A stretch of DNA of 20,180 bases from Burkholderiales bacterium (GCA_024641225.1 JAHEDN010000008.1:1-20180), one strand, 5' to 3'. Counted from the stretch's first letter, positions 6,965 through 15,682 are shown. The notes: generated from the letters alone by a model not told the origin. Numbers and translations are program-made.

Positions 6965-7115
6965 ACCGGCGGCGCAGGGCGATCGGCAGCGGCATCCAGC
7001 CGAGGGGTCATGCGGATCCGCTGGCCGCCGCCGAAGATGCCGAGCGCGCTGCAGGCGCACGATCGGCCGCCGACAGGCCGCCACGCCGGTTGCGGTCCTT
7101 CGTGAGGAGTCTGGA

Positions 7116-7763
7116 ATGATGAAGCTCTACTCCGCGGCGCGTTCTTCGGCATCGTTCCGCGTGCGCATCGCGCTCAACCTGAAGGGTCTTCCGTACGAGT
7201 ACGCGCCGGTCGACCTGGTTCACGGCGACCAGTTCGAGGCGGCCTTTCGCGGCCTCAACCCGGCCGAGCTGGTGCCGGTGCTCGAGCATGATGGCTCGGT
7301 GCTGACGCAGTCGCTGGCCATCATCGAGTACCTCGACGAGAAGTATCCGCAGCCGCCGCTGTTGCCGCACGACCCGCTCGACCGCGCCTACGTGCGCGGC
7401 GTCGCGCTGGCGATTGCCTGCGAGATCCATCCGCTGAACAACCTGCGCGTGCTGCGCTACCTTGTGAAAGAGCTCCGCCAGAGCGAGGAGGCGAAAAACA
7501 CCTGGTATCGGCACTGGGTCGAGCAGGGACTGGCGCAGGTCGAGGCACTGCTCGTCGCGCAACGCAGGTATGGACGCTTCGTGCTCGGTGATGCCGTGAC
7601 GCTGTCCGACGTGCTGATCGTGCCGCAGATCTTCAACGCACGGCGCTTCGACTGCCGGCTCGATCACGTGCCGACGGTGATGCGCATCTTCGACGCCTGC
7701 ATGACGCTGCCCGCGTTCATCGATGCGCAGCCGAGCCGGCAACCCGACATGCCACCGGCCTGA
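7116..7763 (+). CDS. nagL: Maleylpyruvate/maleylacetoacetate isomerase (zeta-class GST)
   Basis: A 215-residue glutathione S-transferase fold protein. The N-terminal thioredoxin domain has the zeta-class catalytic motif SSASFRVRIALNLKG (10-24) and the glutathione-binding QSLAIIEYLDEKYP. The all-helical C-terminal domain starts near residue 88 and contains the family pattern EIHPLNNLRVLRYL. The enzyme performs glutathione-dependent cis-trans isomerisation of maleylpyruvate to fumarylpyruvate (gentisate route) or of maleylacetoacetate (tyrosine route). Directly following the fumarylpyruvate hydrolase-like gene, the gentisate role is more likely, as in nagKL. GAGGAG at 7104-7109 serves ATG 7116, and ATG 7119 is also possible. 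The 151-bp gap before it is GC-rich without a clear terminator. It converges on the transglycosylase gene, 26 bases away. Confidence 0.85.
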   Translation: MMKLYSAARSSASFRVRIALNLKGLPYEYAPVDLVHGDQFEAAFRGLNPAELVPVLEHDGSVLTQSLAIIEYLDEKYPQPPLLPHDPLDRAYVRGVALAIACEIHPLNNLRVLRYLVKELRQSEEAKNTWYRHWVEQGLAQVEALLVAQRRYGRFVLGDAVTLSDVLIVPQIFNARRFDCRLDHVPTVMRIFDACMTLPAFIDAQPSRQPDMPPA

Positions 7764-7789
7764 AAGGGCGTCGGGCCCACCGCAGAGCC

Positions 7790-8857
7790 CTAGACGTCGT
7801 CCGGCGGGGCCTGCTGCGCCTCGGCCCGCATCCGCAGTGTGGCAGCAAACTCCGCCACCGCTGCACCATAGAAGTAACTGCGGTTGTACTGGAGGATGCT
7901 TGCCAGATTTGCGGTGCCGATCCGGTATGCCACGGCTTCGCTGCCGTCTTCCTGCACGTACGGCAGATCGAGCAGGAGAACCTGTGCGTCGGGCGACAGG
8001 TAGCCGTCGATGCGCACGCCGAGATCGGCGACCTCGGCCCACGAGCGTTGCGCCGTAATGCCACGGCCCAGCTGCTCTGCGATCGCCTCGTTCGCGATCG
8101 CGTCGAACATCACTGGCCGGCCACGTTGCCATCCATGCTGTCGCAGGTAGTTCGCGACGGAGCCGATCGCATCGGCCGAAGAGCGGACCAGGTCGAAGCG
8201 GCCGTCGCCGTCGTAGTCGAGCGCGTAGCGCCGGATCGAGCTCGGCATGAACTGCGGAAGGCCAATGGCGCCGGCGAACGAGCCGGTCTGCTTCAGGACA
8301 TCCATGCGGCCCTGGTGACCGAGAAGCAGAAAGTGCGCGAGCTCGTCGCGGTAGAAGGCGGCTCGGCGCGGGTAGTCGAAGGCCAGCGTGAGCAGAACGT
8401 CGAGCGTGCGAAAACCGCCCATCACGCGGCCGAAAACGGTTTCGATGCCGATGATCGCCACGATGATTTCAGGCGGCACATCGAACTCCTCGAAGGCCCG
8501 TGCCAGGGTCCGCCGGTGCGTCTCCTGATACGCCATTGCCTCGCGCAGACGTTTTTCGTCGAGCGCCCGCGCCCGGTAGCGCGTCCAGTCCCGCGCCGGG
8601 GGCGTCAGGCTCGGCGTCATCAGCCGCTCGGCCCGCTCCGACCGGCGGCCGGTCGCCAGCACGCGCGCCACCCAGCTTCTCGAGACACCGTGCGTGGACA
8701 CGAACATGTCGATGAATGCCTGCACATCGGGCCGTTCCGCATAAGGTGCCGTGGCGGGCCGACGCGCCTGGCTCGCATCGCAAGCCAGCGCCAGCGCAAA
8801 CAGCAGGAGTTGCCTTCGCTTCGCCCCGTTCATCCCGCACTCGCGATCTGACGTCAT
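7790..8857 (-). CDS. mltB: Lytic murein transglycosylase B (MltB/Slt35 family)
   Basis: A periplasmic muramidase-like enzyme that cleaves the MurNAc-GlcNAc bond with 1,6-anhydro product formation. The catalytic glutamate sits in IIGIETVFGR (codon at 8443-8441, residue 139 from the first start). GAIGLPQFMPSSIRRYALD and the calcium-binding EF-hand-like DYDGDGRFDL match the Slt35 hallmarks, and AVAYRIGTANLASILQYNRS matches the C-terminal helix. The first ATG is at 8857, but ATG 8833 gives a better signal peptide (MNGAKRRQ, then LLLFALALA, with cleavage after ASQA), so the true start is probably 8833. The protein lacks a lipobox, so it should be soluble in the periplasm. It lies 31 bases downstream of the transglutaminase gene on the same strand and may be the last gene of that operon. 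Confidence 0.9.
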   Translation of the reverse strand: MTSDRECGMNGAKRRQLLLFALALACDASQARRPATAPYAERPDVQAFIDMFVSTHGVSRSWVARVLATGRRSERAERLMTPSLTPPARDWTRYRARALDEKRLREAMAYQETHRRTLARAFEEFDVPPEIIVAIIGIETVFGRVMGGFRTLDVLLTLAFDYPRRAAFYRDELAHFLLLGHQGRMDVLKQTGSFAGAIGLPQFMPSSIRRYALDYDGDGRFDLVRSSADAIGSVANYLRQHGWQRGRPVMFDAIANEAIAEQLGRGITAQRSWAEVADLGVRIDGYLSPDAQVLLLDLPYVQEDGSEAVAYRIGTANLASILQYNRSYFYGAAVAEFAATLRMRAEAQQAPPDDV

Positions 8858-8888
8858 CGTGTTGATGACGGAGCCTATCGCGTCGCGC

Positions 8889-11015
8889 TCAATCGGCGAA
8901 ACGCACCCGGAAGCGTCGGACCCGGGCGCCGAGCCGGCGGATCACCGCTGGTGGCACGCTCGCGCTGAGGGGCGAGTAGCGCCAGCGATCGAGCGCAACG
9001 AGAATTGCCTGCGCCTCGCGGCGGGAGGCCGGCGCGAGCTCGCCGGCCAGGCGATTGTTCAGCGCCCGCAGGCCGTCGCTCGGGCGGCACTGGATTCCGG
9101 CGCGTTCCAGGCGGCCGCGGAAGCGTGCCTCCAGGTCGCCCAGCGGGTCGCGCCGTACGCGGTGTCGCAGCGAAATCACAGCCAGCACGGTGGTGACGGC
9201 ACCCACCGCCAGGGCCAGCAGCAGCCCGAGCACACGCCAGTCGGGATCGAAACCCAGGCGGTCGAGCAGGGACATCTGCCGTTGCGCCGAATAGGTCAGC
9301 ACCCACTGGTTCCACGAATTCTCCATCGCCTCCCAGTTGAAGCGTACGCGGCGGAACATGCGCAGCCACGCGGTTTCGGCACCATCCCCGATCGCAAACA
9401 GCGGATCGGCGCCCGTCTGGCGAGCGAGCTCGCGCAGTCCCTGCTCGATGCGAACCGGCGCGACCACTGCGGTTGGATCGATGCGCGTCCAGCCGCGCCC
9501 GGTGATCCAGACTTCCGCCCAGGCATGTGCATCGGACTGGCGCACGGTCATGAAGCCATCGACCGGATTCGTCTCCCCACCCTGGTAACCCGTGACGACG
9601 CGCGCCGGCACATCGAGCGCGCGCATCAGCACGACGAATGCCGAGGCAAAGTGCTCGCAGTAGCCGAGCCTGGAGTCGAACAGGAACTCGTCGACGGACT
9701 GGCGACCCAGCAGCGGGGGCTCGAGCGTGTAGCGGAAGCCGCCGCTGCGAAAATGATCGAGCACCGCGCGCACCAGCTGAAGCTCGGCTCCGGTCTGAGC
9801 GTCTGTCGTTTCTGCCGTCTCGAGACGCCTGCGCAGATCGGCGGCGAACTGCAGTGTGCGCGGGTTGAAGCCGGCCGGCAGCGCCAGCCAGTCGCGCAGT
9901 GAAGATTCAGTCTCGTTCAGTCCAAAGGAGAATTGCGTGAAAGAGCGCGCCTCGTAGCGCGTCCTGCTGGTGATCGGCTGGGCCGACAGCAATTGGCCGT
10001 GGCTGGTCATGCGCGGCTCCAGATCGTTGGCGGCCGGCAGGCGCGCCGGCATCTCCAGCACGAACAGCCAGTTTCTCTGGCTCGGCTCCAGGGTCACCGC
10101 GTAGTCGATCGCCGAGCCGGCTTCCGCGTTGACGGACAGCGGCGGGGACGCAGCCGTGGGCTGGGTCAGCGGAGACCAGGTCCGCCCGTCGAAGCTGCCG
10201 AAGACGGGGCCGCGCCAGTACAACGTTTCGTTGGCAGGCGCAGCGCTTTCGAAGCGAACGCGGAACGCAATCGCCTGCGATTGCAGCAGGCGGTTGATAC
10301 CGCCCGGTGCCATCGAGTTCGACAACCCGGTGCCGCTGGAGAACGCATCGCGCGGCAGACCCCATAGCGGACTATTCAGGCGCGGAAAGAGCACGAACAG
10401 AACGACGGTCAGAGGAACTGCTTTCAGGGCAATGACGGAGACCAGCCGCAGCTTTCGCGTGGCAGGCAGGTCATCGGCCTTCAGGCTGACGCTGACCAGC
10501 AAGAAGAAAAGGGCCAGCACGGCGCCCAGCGTCATCATCGCCACCGGCAGCGCCTGGCTGTGCAGGAACTGGGTCAGCAGGATGAAGAAACACAGGAAGA
10601 CGACGACGAAGACATCGCGCGTGGCGCGCATCTCCAGCAGCTTCAGCGCCAGCAGCAACAGCAGGAACGTGACTCCCGCCTCGCGGCCGAGCAGCGTTCG
10701 GTACTGCAGCCATACCGCGCCGGCGGCCACCGCAAGCAGAGGCAGCATGGCGACATGGCCCGGCAGCGGCAGGTTGCTGAAGGTGATCCAGGCGCGCCAT
10801 GTCCACAGGAGACCGATGACGCCGATCGCCCAGAGCGGCAGATGCTCGAACTGCGGCAGGGCGACGAAAGCCACCGCCAGCAGCACGACGATGGTGTCGC
10901 GTCGTTCGCGCGCGGCGGACGAGACCTGCGCCCGCACCAGCCATCCGACCAGATGGCGCAGGCGGGCGCCGGCGCCTTGCCTGCCGTTGCCGTTCAGTGC
11001 GCCCGACGCAGCCAC
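8889..11015 (-). CDS. tgpA: TgpA-like membrane transglutaminase (DUF3488/DUF4129)
   Basis: A protein of about 708 residues with an N-terminal block of about six TM helices (DUF3488-type) and then a large periplasmic transglutaminase-like domain. Its catalytic triad is Cys453 (GYCEHFASAFV), His497 (SDAHAWAEVWI) and Asp513 (TRIDPTAVV). A further TM helix (VLGLLLALAVGAVTTVLAVI) and a cytoplasmic tail with repeated Arg and Leu follow. Family knowledge: TgpA of Pseudomonas aeruginosa is essential for growth and envelope integrity, and it is encoded with moxR and DUF58 genes. The frame stays open far upstream into the DUF58 gene. I chose GTG 11015 because it falls two bases after the DUF58 stop (TAA 11020-11018), with GGCAGG just upstream. 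Translational coupling with the preceding gene is likely. Confidence 0.9.
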   Translation of the reverse strand: MAASGALNGNGRQGAGARLRHLVGWLVRAQVSSAARERRDTIVVLLAVAFVALPQFEHLPLWAIGVIGLLWTWRAWITFSNLPLPGHVAMLPLLAVAAGAVWLQYRTLLGREAGVTFLLLLLALKLLEMRATRDVFVVVFLCFFILLTQFLHSQALPVAMMTLGAVLALFFLLVSVSLKADDLPATRKLRLVSVIALKAVPLTVVLFVLFPRLNSPLWGLPRDAFSSGTGLSNSMAPGGINRLLQSQAIAFRVRFESAAPANETLYWRGPVFGSFDGRTWSPLTQPTAASPPLSVNAEAGSAIDYAVTLEPSQRNWLFVLEMPARLPAANDLEPRMTSHGQLLSAQPITSRTRYEARSFTQFSFGLNETESSLRDWLALPAGFNPRTLQFAADLRRRLETAETTDAQTGAELQLVRAVLDHFRSGGFRYTLEPPLLGRQSVDEFLFDSRLGYCEHFASAFVVLMRALDVPARVVTGYQGGETNPVDGFMTVRQSDAHAWAEVWITGRGWTRIDPTAVVAPVRIEQGLRELARQTGADPLFAIGDGAETAWLRMFRRVRFNWEAMENSWNQWVLTYSAQRQMSLLDRLGFDPDWRVLGLLLALAVGAVTTVLAVISLRHRVRRDPLGDLEARFRGRLERAGIQCRPSDGLRALNNRLAGELAPASRREAQAILVALDRWRYSPLSASVPPAVIRRLGARVRRFRVRFAD

Positions 11016-11017
11016 CG

Positions 11018-12031
11018 TTACTGCCTGCCGCAGAGCGCAAGCGCGGTCAGGCATTGCTCGCGCTGCTCGGCGCCGAGTCCGAACTCGACCCGCATATCGG
11101 GAAGCTGCAGTGCATAGCGCACTTGGGCCGCTTCGGCCATCAGAACCCAGCGGCACAGCCGCGCAAGCTTCTGCTCGATACCAAGGGTCGAATCGACCGC
11201 TCCGAGTTCGAGCACGACCTCGCTCTGCGCGTAGCCTTCGAACAGTTTGACGGTCAGGTCGTCGGAGCGCGCCGCCAGCCGCCAGGCCACCCGCTTCAGC
11301 GGATCGCCGCTCTGGTAGGGCCGCACCCCGGCAAACTCGTCTCCGCTGACCGCCAGCCCGGTTTCCTGCTCGGGATCGCCGCCGGCAACCATCGGCAGCT
11401 CGGGCGCATCGCGCTCCGGCGCCGGGTAGACGATTGCCGTCAGTGGTGGCGTGTAATACGACCACGCCTGCCAGAGGCCGAACGGGAAGCGCGTCTCGAT
11501 GCGCAGCCTCGGGCACGGTAGCCGACCCCGCACGCGCGTGGCGACGGCGACCCGGATCTCGCGGCTGCCCGAAGCCGGGATGTCGGCGTTCGTGATGGGC
11601 TGCACCGGCCGGTCAGGGCCAAGTGCCTCGAAAAGCGGATTCGAGGGTTGCAGGGGCTCGAACTCGAGCCCGTAGCGCGCTTCGGGCGTCGCGTTGTGCA
11701 CCGTGATTTCGAAAGTTGCCAGGTCACCGGCGAAGACGTTTCCCGCCCGGTGCGCCGTCAGCGTCAGGCGGGCCAGATTGCGGTGCGTGTGATACATCGC
11801 CACCAGGGCCATGCTGGTGACGAGGAAGGTGAGCAGGAAGCCGAGTTGCAGCGAATAGTTGATCGATCCGAACAGCATCATCACCATCGCCGCCGCAAAG
11901 AGCAGGCCCGCGCGGGTCGGCAGAATGAAGACGCGCCTGCGGTCGAGCAGGACTTCACCATGCTCGATGCCCTTGCTGCCACCGATCATCTCGCCGATCC
12001 TGATGGCGAGCGGATGCGCCGTAACGCTCAT
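11018..12031 (-). CDS. DUF58 domain-containing membrane protein
   Basis: A 337-residue protein with two adjacent TM helices (about 38-83) followed by the DUF58 region. The family signature SGDEFAGVRPYQSGDPLKRV is intact (about residues 228-247). DUF58 proteins adopt a von Willebrand-A-like fold and occur with MoxR ATPases, where the pair is thought to act as a chaperone or assembly machine for envelope proteins. The gene lies between moxR (64-bp gap) and tgpA (stop and start 2 bases apart), so the three are almost certainly co-transcribed. The start is the ATG at 12031, after a weak purine-poor leader. The C-terminus ends ALALCGRQ directly at the tgpA start. Confidence 0.9.
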   Translation of the reverse strand: MSVTAHPLAIRIGEMIGGSKGIEHGEVLLDRRRVFILPTRAGLLFAAAMVMMLFGSINYSLQLGFLLTFLVTSMALVAMYHTHRNLARLTLTAHRAGNVFAGDLATFEITVHNATPEARYGLEFEPLQPSNPLFEALGPDRPVQPITNADIPASGSREIRVAVATRVRGRLPCPRLRIETRFPFGLWQAWSYYTPPLTAIVYPAPERDAPELPMVAGGDPEQETGLAVSGDEFAGVRPYQSGDPLKRVAWRLAARSDDLTVKLFEGYAQSEVVLELGAVDSTLGIEQKLARLCRWVLMAEAAQVRYALQLPDMRVEFGLGAEQREQCLTALALCGRQ

Positions 12032-12095
12032 AGGGGTCCAGTGATGAGTGCGCGCTTCGGTTGCTGTTTCCGCGCGGGCGACTCAGCGCGTCCGC

Positions 12096-13052
12096 TCAGG
12101 GCAGGCGCACCGCCTGGATCAGCTGGCTTACCAGCTCGCGCCCATGCAGCAGGTGTCCGCCCTCGCGTTGCGCTGCATGCAGGCGGTGGCCCGCTACGGC
12201 CGGAAGCACGTTCTGCACGTCTTCCGGGATGACGTGCTCTCGTCCGTCCAGCCAGGCCCAGGCGCGCGCCGCCGCGAGCAAGGCCAGGCCCGCTCGCGGG
12301 GACAGGCCCTCGGCGTGCCGGCCCGAGCTGCGCGTGAAGGCGAGCAGGGACAGCACGTAGTCGAGCAACGTTTCGGAAACGAATACCTGCTTGACGGCAG
12401 CCTGTGCGGCGAGCAGGTCGGCGGGCCGCGCCGCTGCGGGCAGGCTGCGCAGCATGTCGCGGCGAGCGCGGCCCGCGAGCAGCGCGCGCTCGGCGGAACG
12501 CTCGGGGTAGCCGAGGCTGATGCACATGAGGAACCGATCGAGCTGGGACTCCGGCAGGGGGAATGTGCCGACCTGGTGTAGCGGGTTCTGGGTGGCGATG
12601 ACGAAGAACGGCTGCGGTAGCGGCCGCGCCATACCGTCGATCGATACCTGGCTCTCCTCCATGGCCTCGAGCAGCGCACTCTGCGTTTTCGGGCTGGCGC
12701 GATTGATTTCGTCGGCGAGCAGCACCTCCGTGAAGATCGGCCCGGGGTGGAAGGCGAACTGCCCGGTGGTACGGTCGTACACGGACACGCCGATCACGTC
12801 GGAAGGCAGCAGGTCGCTGGTGAACTGGAGACGGCGAAAGGGCAGGCCGAGAGAGATCGCGATCGCATGCGCCAGCGTCGTCTTGCCGACCCCGGGGGCG
12901 TCCTCGATGAGCAGGTGGCCGCCTGCAAGCAGGCAGGTCAGGCCCTGCCGTATCTGCAGCTCCTTGCCCACGATCACGGCGCCAATCTGCTCGGCGCAGC
13001 GATTGATTCTGTCCAGCATTAGACTTTCTGAAACGTCGCCAACGGTTAGCAT
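12096..13052 (-). CDS. moxR: MoxR-family AAA+ ATPase
   Basis: A 318-residue cytoplasmic AAA+ ATPase. Walker A is APGVGKTT (52-59), Walker B VLLADE (110-115), sensor 1 lies in FFVIATQNP and the arginine-finger region in LPESQLDRF. The C-terminal lid contains LSPRAGLALLAAARAWAWLDGR. MoxR proteins work as chaperone-like partners of DUF58/VWA proteins, which fits the next gene. Two starts are plausible: ATG 13052, and ATG 13019 (MLDRINR), which resembles most relatives and has AGAAAG upstream. With the longer start only 17 bp separate it from the divergent deacetylase gene. First gene of the moxR-DUF58-tgpA-mltB unit. Confidence 0.9.
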   Translation of the reverse strand: MLTVGDVSESLMLDRINRCAEQIGAVIVGKELQIRQGLTCLLAGGHLLIEDAPGVGKTTLAHAIAISLGLPFRRLQFTSDLLPSDVIGVSVYDRTTGQFAFHPGPIFTEVLLADEINRASPKTQSALLEAMEESQVSIDGMARPLPQPFFVIATQNPLHQVGTFPLPESQLDRFLMCISLGYPERSAERALLAGRARRDMLRSLPAAARPADLLAAQAAVKQVFVSETLLDYVLSLLAFTRSSGRHAEGLSPRAGLALLAAARAWAWLDGREHVIPEDVQNVLPAVAGHRLHAAQREGGHLLHGRELVSQLIQAVRLP

Positions 13053-13069
13053 GGTGTAAAGAGGGGCTG

Positions 13070-13993
13070 GTGCATACAGGGTTCTTCACGCATGCGCAGT
13101 GTGCAGCGCATGAAATGGGTTCGTGGCATCCGGAGAGTCCCGAGCGTCTGGCGGCGGTGCACGACCATCTGATTGCAGTTGGCCTGCTGCCGCACCTGCT
13201 GCCTTTCGATGCTCCGCAGGCGGACCTCGGTGCCATTGCGCGCGCGCATGATCGCACTTACGTCGAGCGCCTGCGGGCGAGGGTGCCGAAGCAGGGCTAC
13301 GCGCCCGTCGACCCGGACACGTCGATGAACAGCCGCAGCTGGGACGCCGCGCTGCATGCGGCTGGCGCGGTGGTTGCGGCCGCCGACCTGGTCATCCGGG
13401 GCGAGCTGAACAATGCGTTCTGCGCCGTGCGTCCGCCGGGGCATCACGCATGTCGTGCCGCGGCGATGGGGTTCTGTTTCTTCAACAATGTCGCCATTGG
13501 CGCCCTGCATGCGCTGGACGCGCACGGCCTGCAGCGGGTCGCCGTGATCGACTTCGACGTGCACCACGGCAACGGCACCGAAGACATCCTCTCCGGCAAC
13601 GGCCAGGTACTGATGACGAGCTTCTTCCAGCACCCCTTTTACCCTTACTCCGGAACCGAATTCGTCGCCGACAACATGGTCAACGTGCCGGTGCCCGCCG
13701 GCACCCGCGGCGACGTGGTTCGCGAGCTCGTCGAAACGCAATGGCTGCCTCGGCTCGAGGCGTTTGCGCCGCAGATGATATTCATCTCGGCGGGCTTCGA
13801 TGCACACCGCGAGGACGATCTTGGCCAGATGGGACTGGTCGAGGCCGACTACGCCTGGATCACGCAGCGGTTGATGGAAGTCGCCGATCGCCATGCCGGA
13901 GGGCGCATTGTCAGCACCCTCGAAGGCGGCTACAACCTCAGTGCCCTGGCGCGCAGCGTGGCGGCTCATGTGCGCACGCTGGCCCAGCTCTGA
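13070..13993 (+). CDS. Histone deacetylase-fold deacylase (AcuC/acetylpolyamine amidohydrolase family)
   Basis: A 307-residue zinc-dependent deacylase of the arginase/HDAC fold. The active-site elements are complete: the His125-His126 pair in RPPGHHA, zinc ligands Asp163 and His165 in DFDVHHGNGT, Asp244 in SAGFDAH and the transition-state Tyr288 in LEGGYN. The N-terminus reads FFTHAQCAAHEMGSWHPESPERL, a typical start for this bacterial group. The GTG at 13070 is preceded by AGAGGGG at 13060-13066. The gene is followed after 3 bases by an acyl-CoA synthetase gene. That context recalls acuC beside acsA in Bacillus, where the deacetylase reactivates the synthetase by removing acetyl from its catalytic lysine. 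The substrate here is inferred only; acetylpolyamines are the alternative. Confidence 0.88.
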   Translation: MHTGFFTHAQCAAHEMGSWHPESPERLAAVHDHLIAVGLLPHLLPFDAPQADLGAIARAHDRTYVERLRARVPKQGYAPVDPDTSMNSRSWDAALHAAGAVVAAADLVIRGELNNAFCAVRPPGHHACRAAAMGFCFFNNVAIGALHALDAHGLQRVAVIDFDVHHGNGTEDILSGNGQVLMTSFFQHPFYPYSGTEFVADNMVNVPVPAGTRGDVVRELVETQWLPRLEAFAPQMIFISAGFDAHREDDLGQMGLVEADYAWITQRLMEVADRHAGGRIVSTLEGGYNLSALARSVAAHVRTLAQL

Positions 13994-13996
13994 CCC

Positions 13997-15643
13997 ATGC
14001 CAAACACGATTTTCGACCAGGACCTGCCGCGTACCGCCGCCAATCATGCGGCGCTGTCCCCGCTGACGTTCATCGAGCGGGCGGCGGCGGTGTTCCCACA
14101 CCGGGCTGCCATCGTCCACGGCGGCTCGATCCGCCTTGACTGGGGCGAGCTTTATTCGCGCTGCCGCCGGCTGGCTGATGCGCTGGCCAGACGAGGTCTC
14201 GGGCGAGGCGACACGGTGGCGGTGATGCTGCCCAACACTCCCGCAATGGTCGAGGCGCATTTCGGCATCCCGATGGCGGGCTGCGTGGTGAATGCGATCA
14301 ACACGCGACTGGATCCAGAGGCGATCGCCTTCATGCTCGAGCATGGCGAGGCGAAGCTTTTCATCGTCGACCGCGAGTTCTCTTCCATTGCAGAGAAGGC
14401 GGTGGCGCGACTGGGTCGCGCAATCACGGTCGTCGACGTCGATGACCCTGAATACGCTGGTGCGGGCGAGCGAATCGGCGCGATCGACTACGAGGCGTTC
14501 ATCGCCGAGGGCAGCGCCGATTTCGTTTGGCAGCCGCCCGCGGATGAATGGGACGCGATCGCGCTGAACTACACGTCGGGAACCACCGGCAATCCGAAAG
14601 GTGTCGTCTATCACCATCGCGGCGCATACCTGAACGCCGTGTCGAACATCCTTGTCTGGGCGATGCCACATCATCCCGTCTACCTGTGGACGCTGCCGAT
14701 GTTCCATTGCAACGGCTGGTGCTTCCCTTGGACGGTGGCGGCGATGGCCGGTACCAACGTGTGTCTGCGCCGCGTCGAGGCGGCGGCGATCTTCGATGCA
14801 ATTCGCGCACATCGCGTCACGCACTACTGTGGCGCCCCGATCGTGCACTCGCTTCTGGTGAACGCGCCTGACGAAATGCGGCACGGGATTGCGCACCGCG
14901 TCCAGGCGATGGTGGCCGGTGCGGCGCCGCCGGCGGCGATGATCGAGGGCATGTAACGGCTCGGATTCGACCTGACTCACGTCTACGGCCTGACCGAGGT
15001 CTACGGACCGGCCGCTGTCTGCGCCAAGCAGGCGGAATGGGAGTCGCTCGCTGTCGGGGAGCGGGCGAGCATGAACGGCCGGCAAGGGGTCCGCTATCCG
15101 ATGGAGGAGGCGGTAACCGTGCTCGATCCGCAGACCCTTGAACCGGTGCCGGCCGACGGCGAGACCATCGGCGAAGTGATGTTCAGGGGCAACATCACGA
15201 TGAAGGGCTACCTGAAGAACCCTGCCGCCACGCAGCAGGCGTTTGCCGGCGGCTGGTTCCGCTCCGGCGATCTGGCGGTCGTTTACCCGGACGGCTACCT
15301 GAGGATCAAGGACCGCAGCAAGGACATCATCATCTCCGGCGGGGAAAACGTCAGTTCGATCGAAGTCGAGGATGTGCTTTACCGGCACCCGGCCGTGATG
15401 ATCGCGGCGGTCGTCGCTGCGCCCGACCCGAAATGGGGTGAGGTGCCATGCGCGTTCATCGAAGCGCGCGAGGGATCGCGCGTTACGGCCGACGAACTGG
15501 CGTCGCACTGCCGCAAGCACCTGGCCGGTTTCAAGGTCCCAAAAAAGTTCGTGTTCGGTCCGGTGCCCAAGACGAACACCGGAAAGATCCAGAAGTTCCT
15601 GCTTCGCCAGCAGGCCAGGTCGGCCAGCGCCATCGATGTCTAG
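13997..15643 (+). pseudogene. Acyl-CoA synthetase (AMP-forming) interrupted by an in-frame TAA
   Basis: The adenylate-forming acid:CoA ligase is complete in length (549 codons), but codon 320 is TAA (14954-14956), reading EGM-stop-RLGFDLTHVYG. No frame change occurs, and both sides keep the family motifs. P-loop YTSGTTGNPKG is at 192-202, VYGLTEVYGP follows the stop, then FRSGDLAVVYPDGYLRIKDR, DIIISGGENVSSIE and the C-terminal catalytic-lysine segment VPKTNTGKIQK. One substitution, for example GAA, AAA or CAA to TAA, explains the break. Residues 1-319 lack the C-terminal domain and cannot complete catalysis. Translation could restart at ATG 15071, giving 190 residues, but no ribosome site is clear. 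It may be a fresh pseudogene or a sequencing error. It normally would activate a medium- or long-chain carboxylate. It starts 3 bases after the deacylase stop and ends 39 bases before the crotonase-fold gene. Confidence 0.85.
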
Positions 15644-15670
15644 CCCGTGCCGACAAGCGCAGCCACTCGC

Positions 15671-15676
15671 AAGGAG
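15671..15676 (+). promoter_or_regulatory. Ribosome binding site fixing the crotonase start
   Basis: AAGGAG lies six bases before ATG 15683. It favours that start over the upstream GTG at 15647, which would place this site inside the coding region. Confidence 0.75.
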
Positions 15677-15682
15677 AACGCC

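Noticed and set aside
7010..7105. 31-codon frame before the maleylpyruvate isomerase gene, with GAGGGG just upstream
   Set aside because: Too short, Pro/Arg-rich and without recognisable similarity; its ribosome site spacing is poor, so chance is likely.
11016..11516. Upstream extension of the transglutaminase frame into the DUF58 gene
   Set aside because: The extension is Arg/Ala-rich and overlaps a conserved DUF58 coding region; GTG 11015 right after the DUF58 stop gives the normal protein length.
14954..14956. Recoding (selenocysteine or pyrrolysine) at the synthetase stop codon
   Set aside because: The codon is TAA, not TGA or TAG, and no recoding element is seen; a mutation or sequencing error is simpler.
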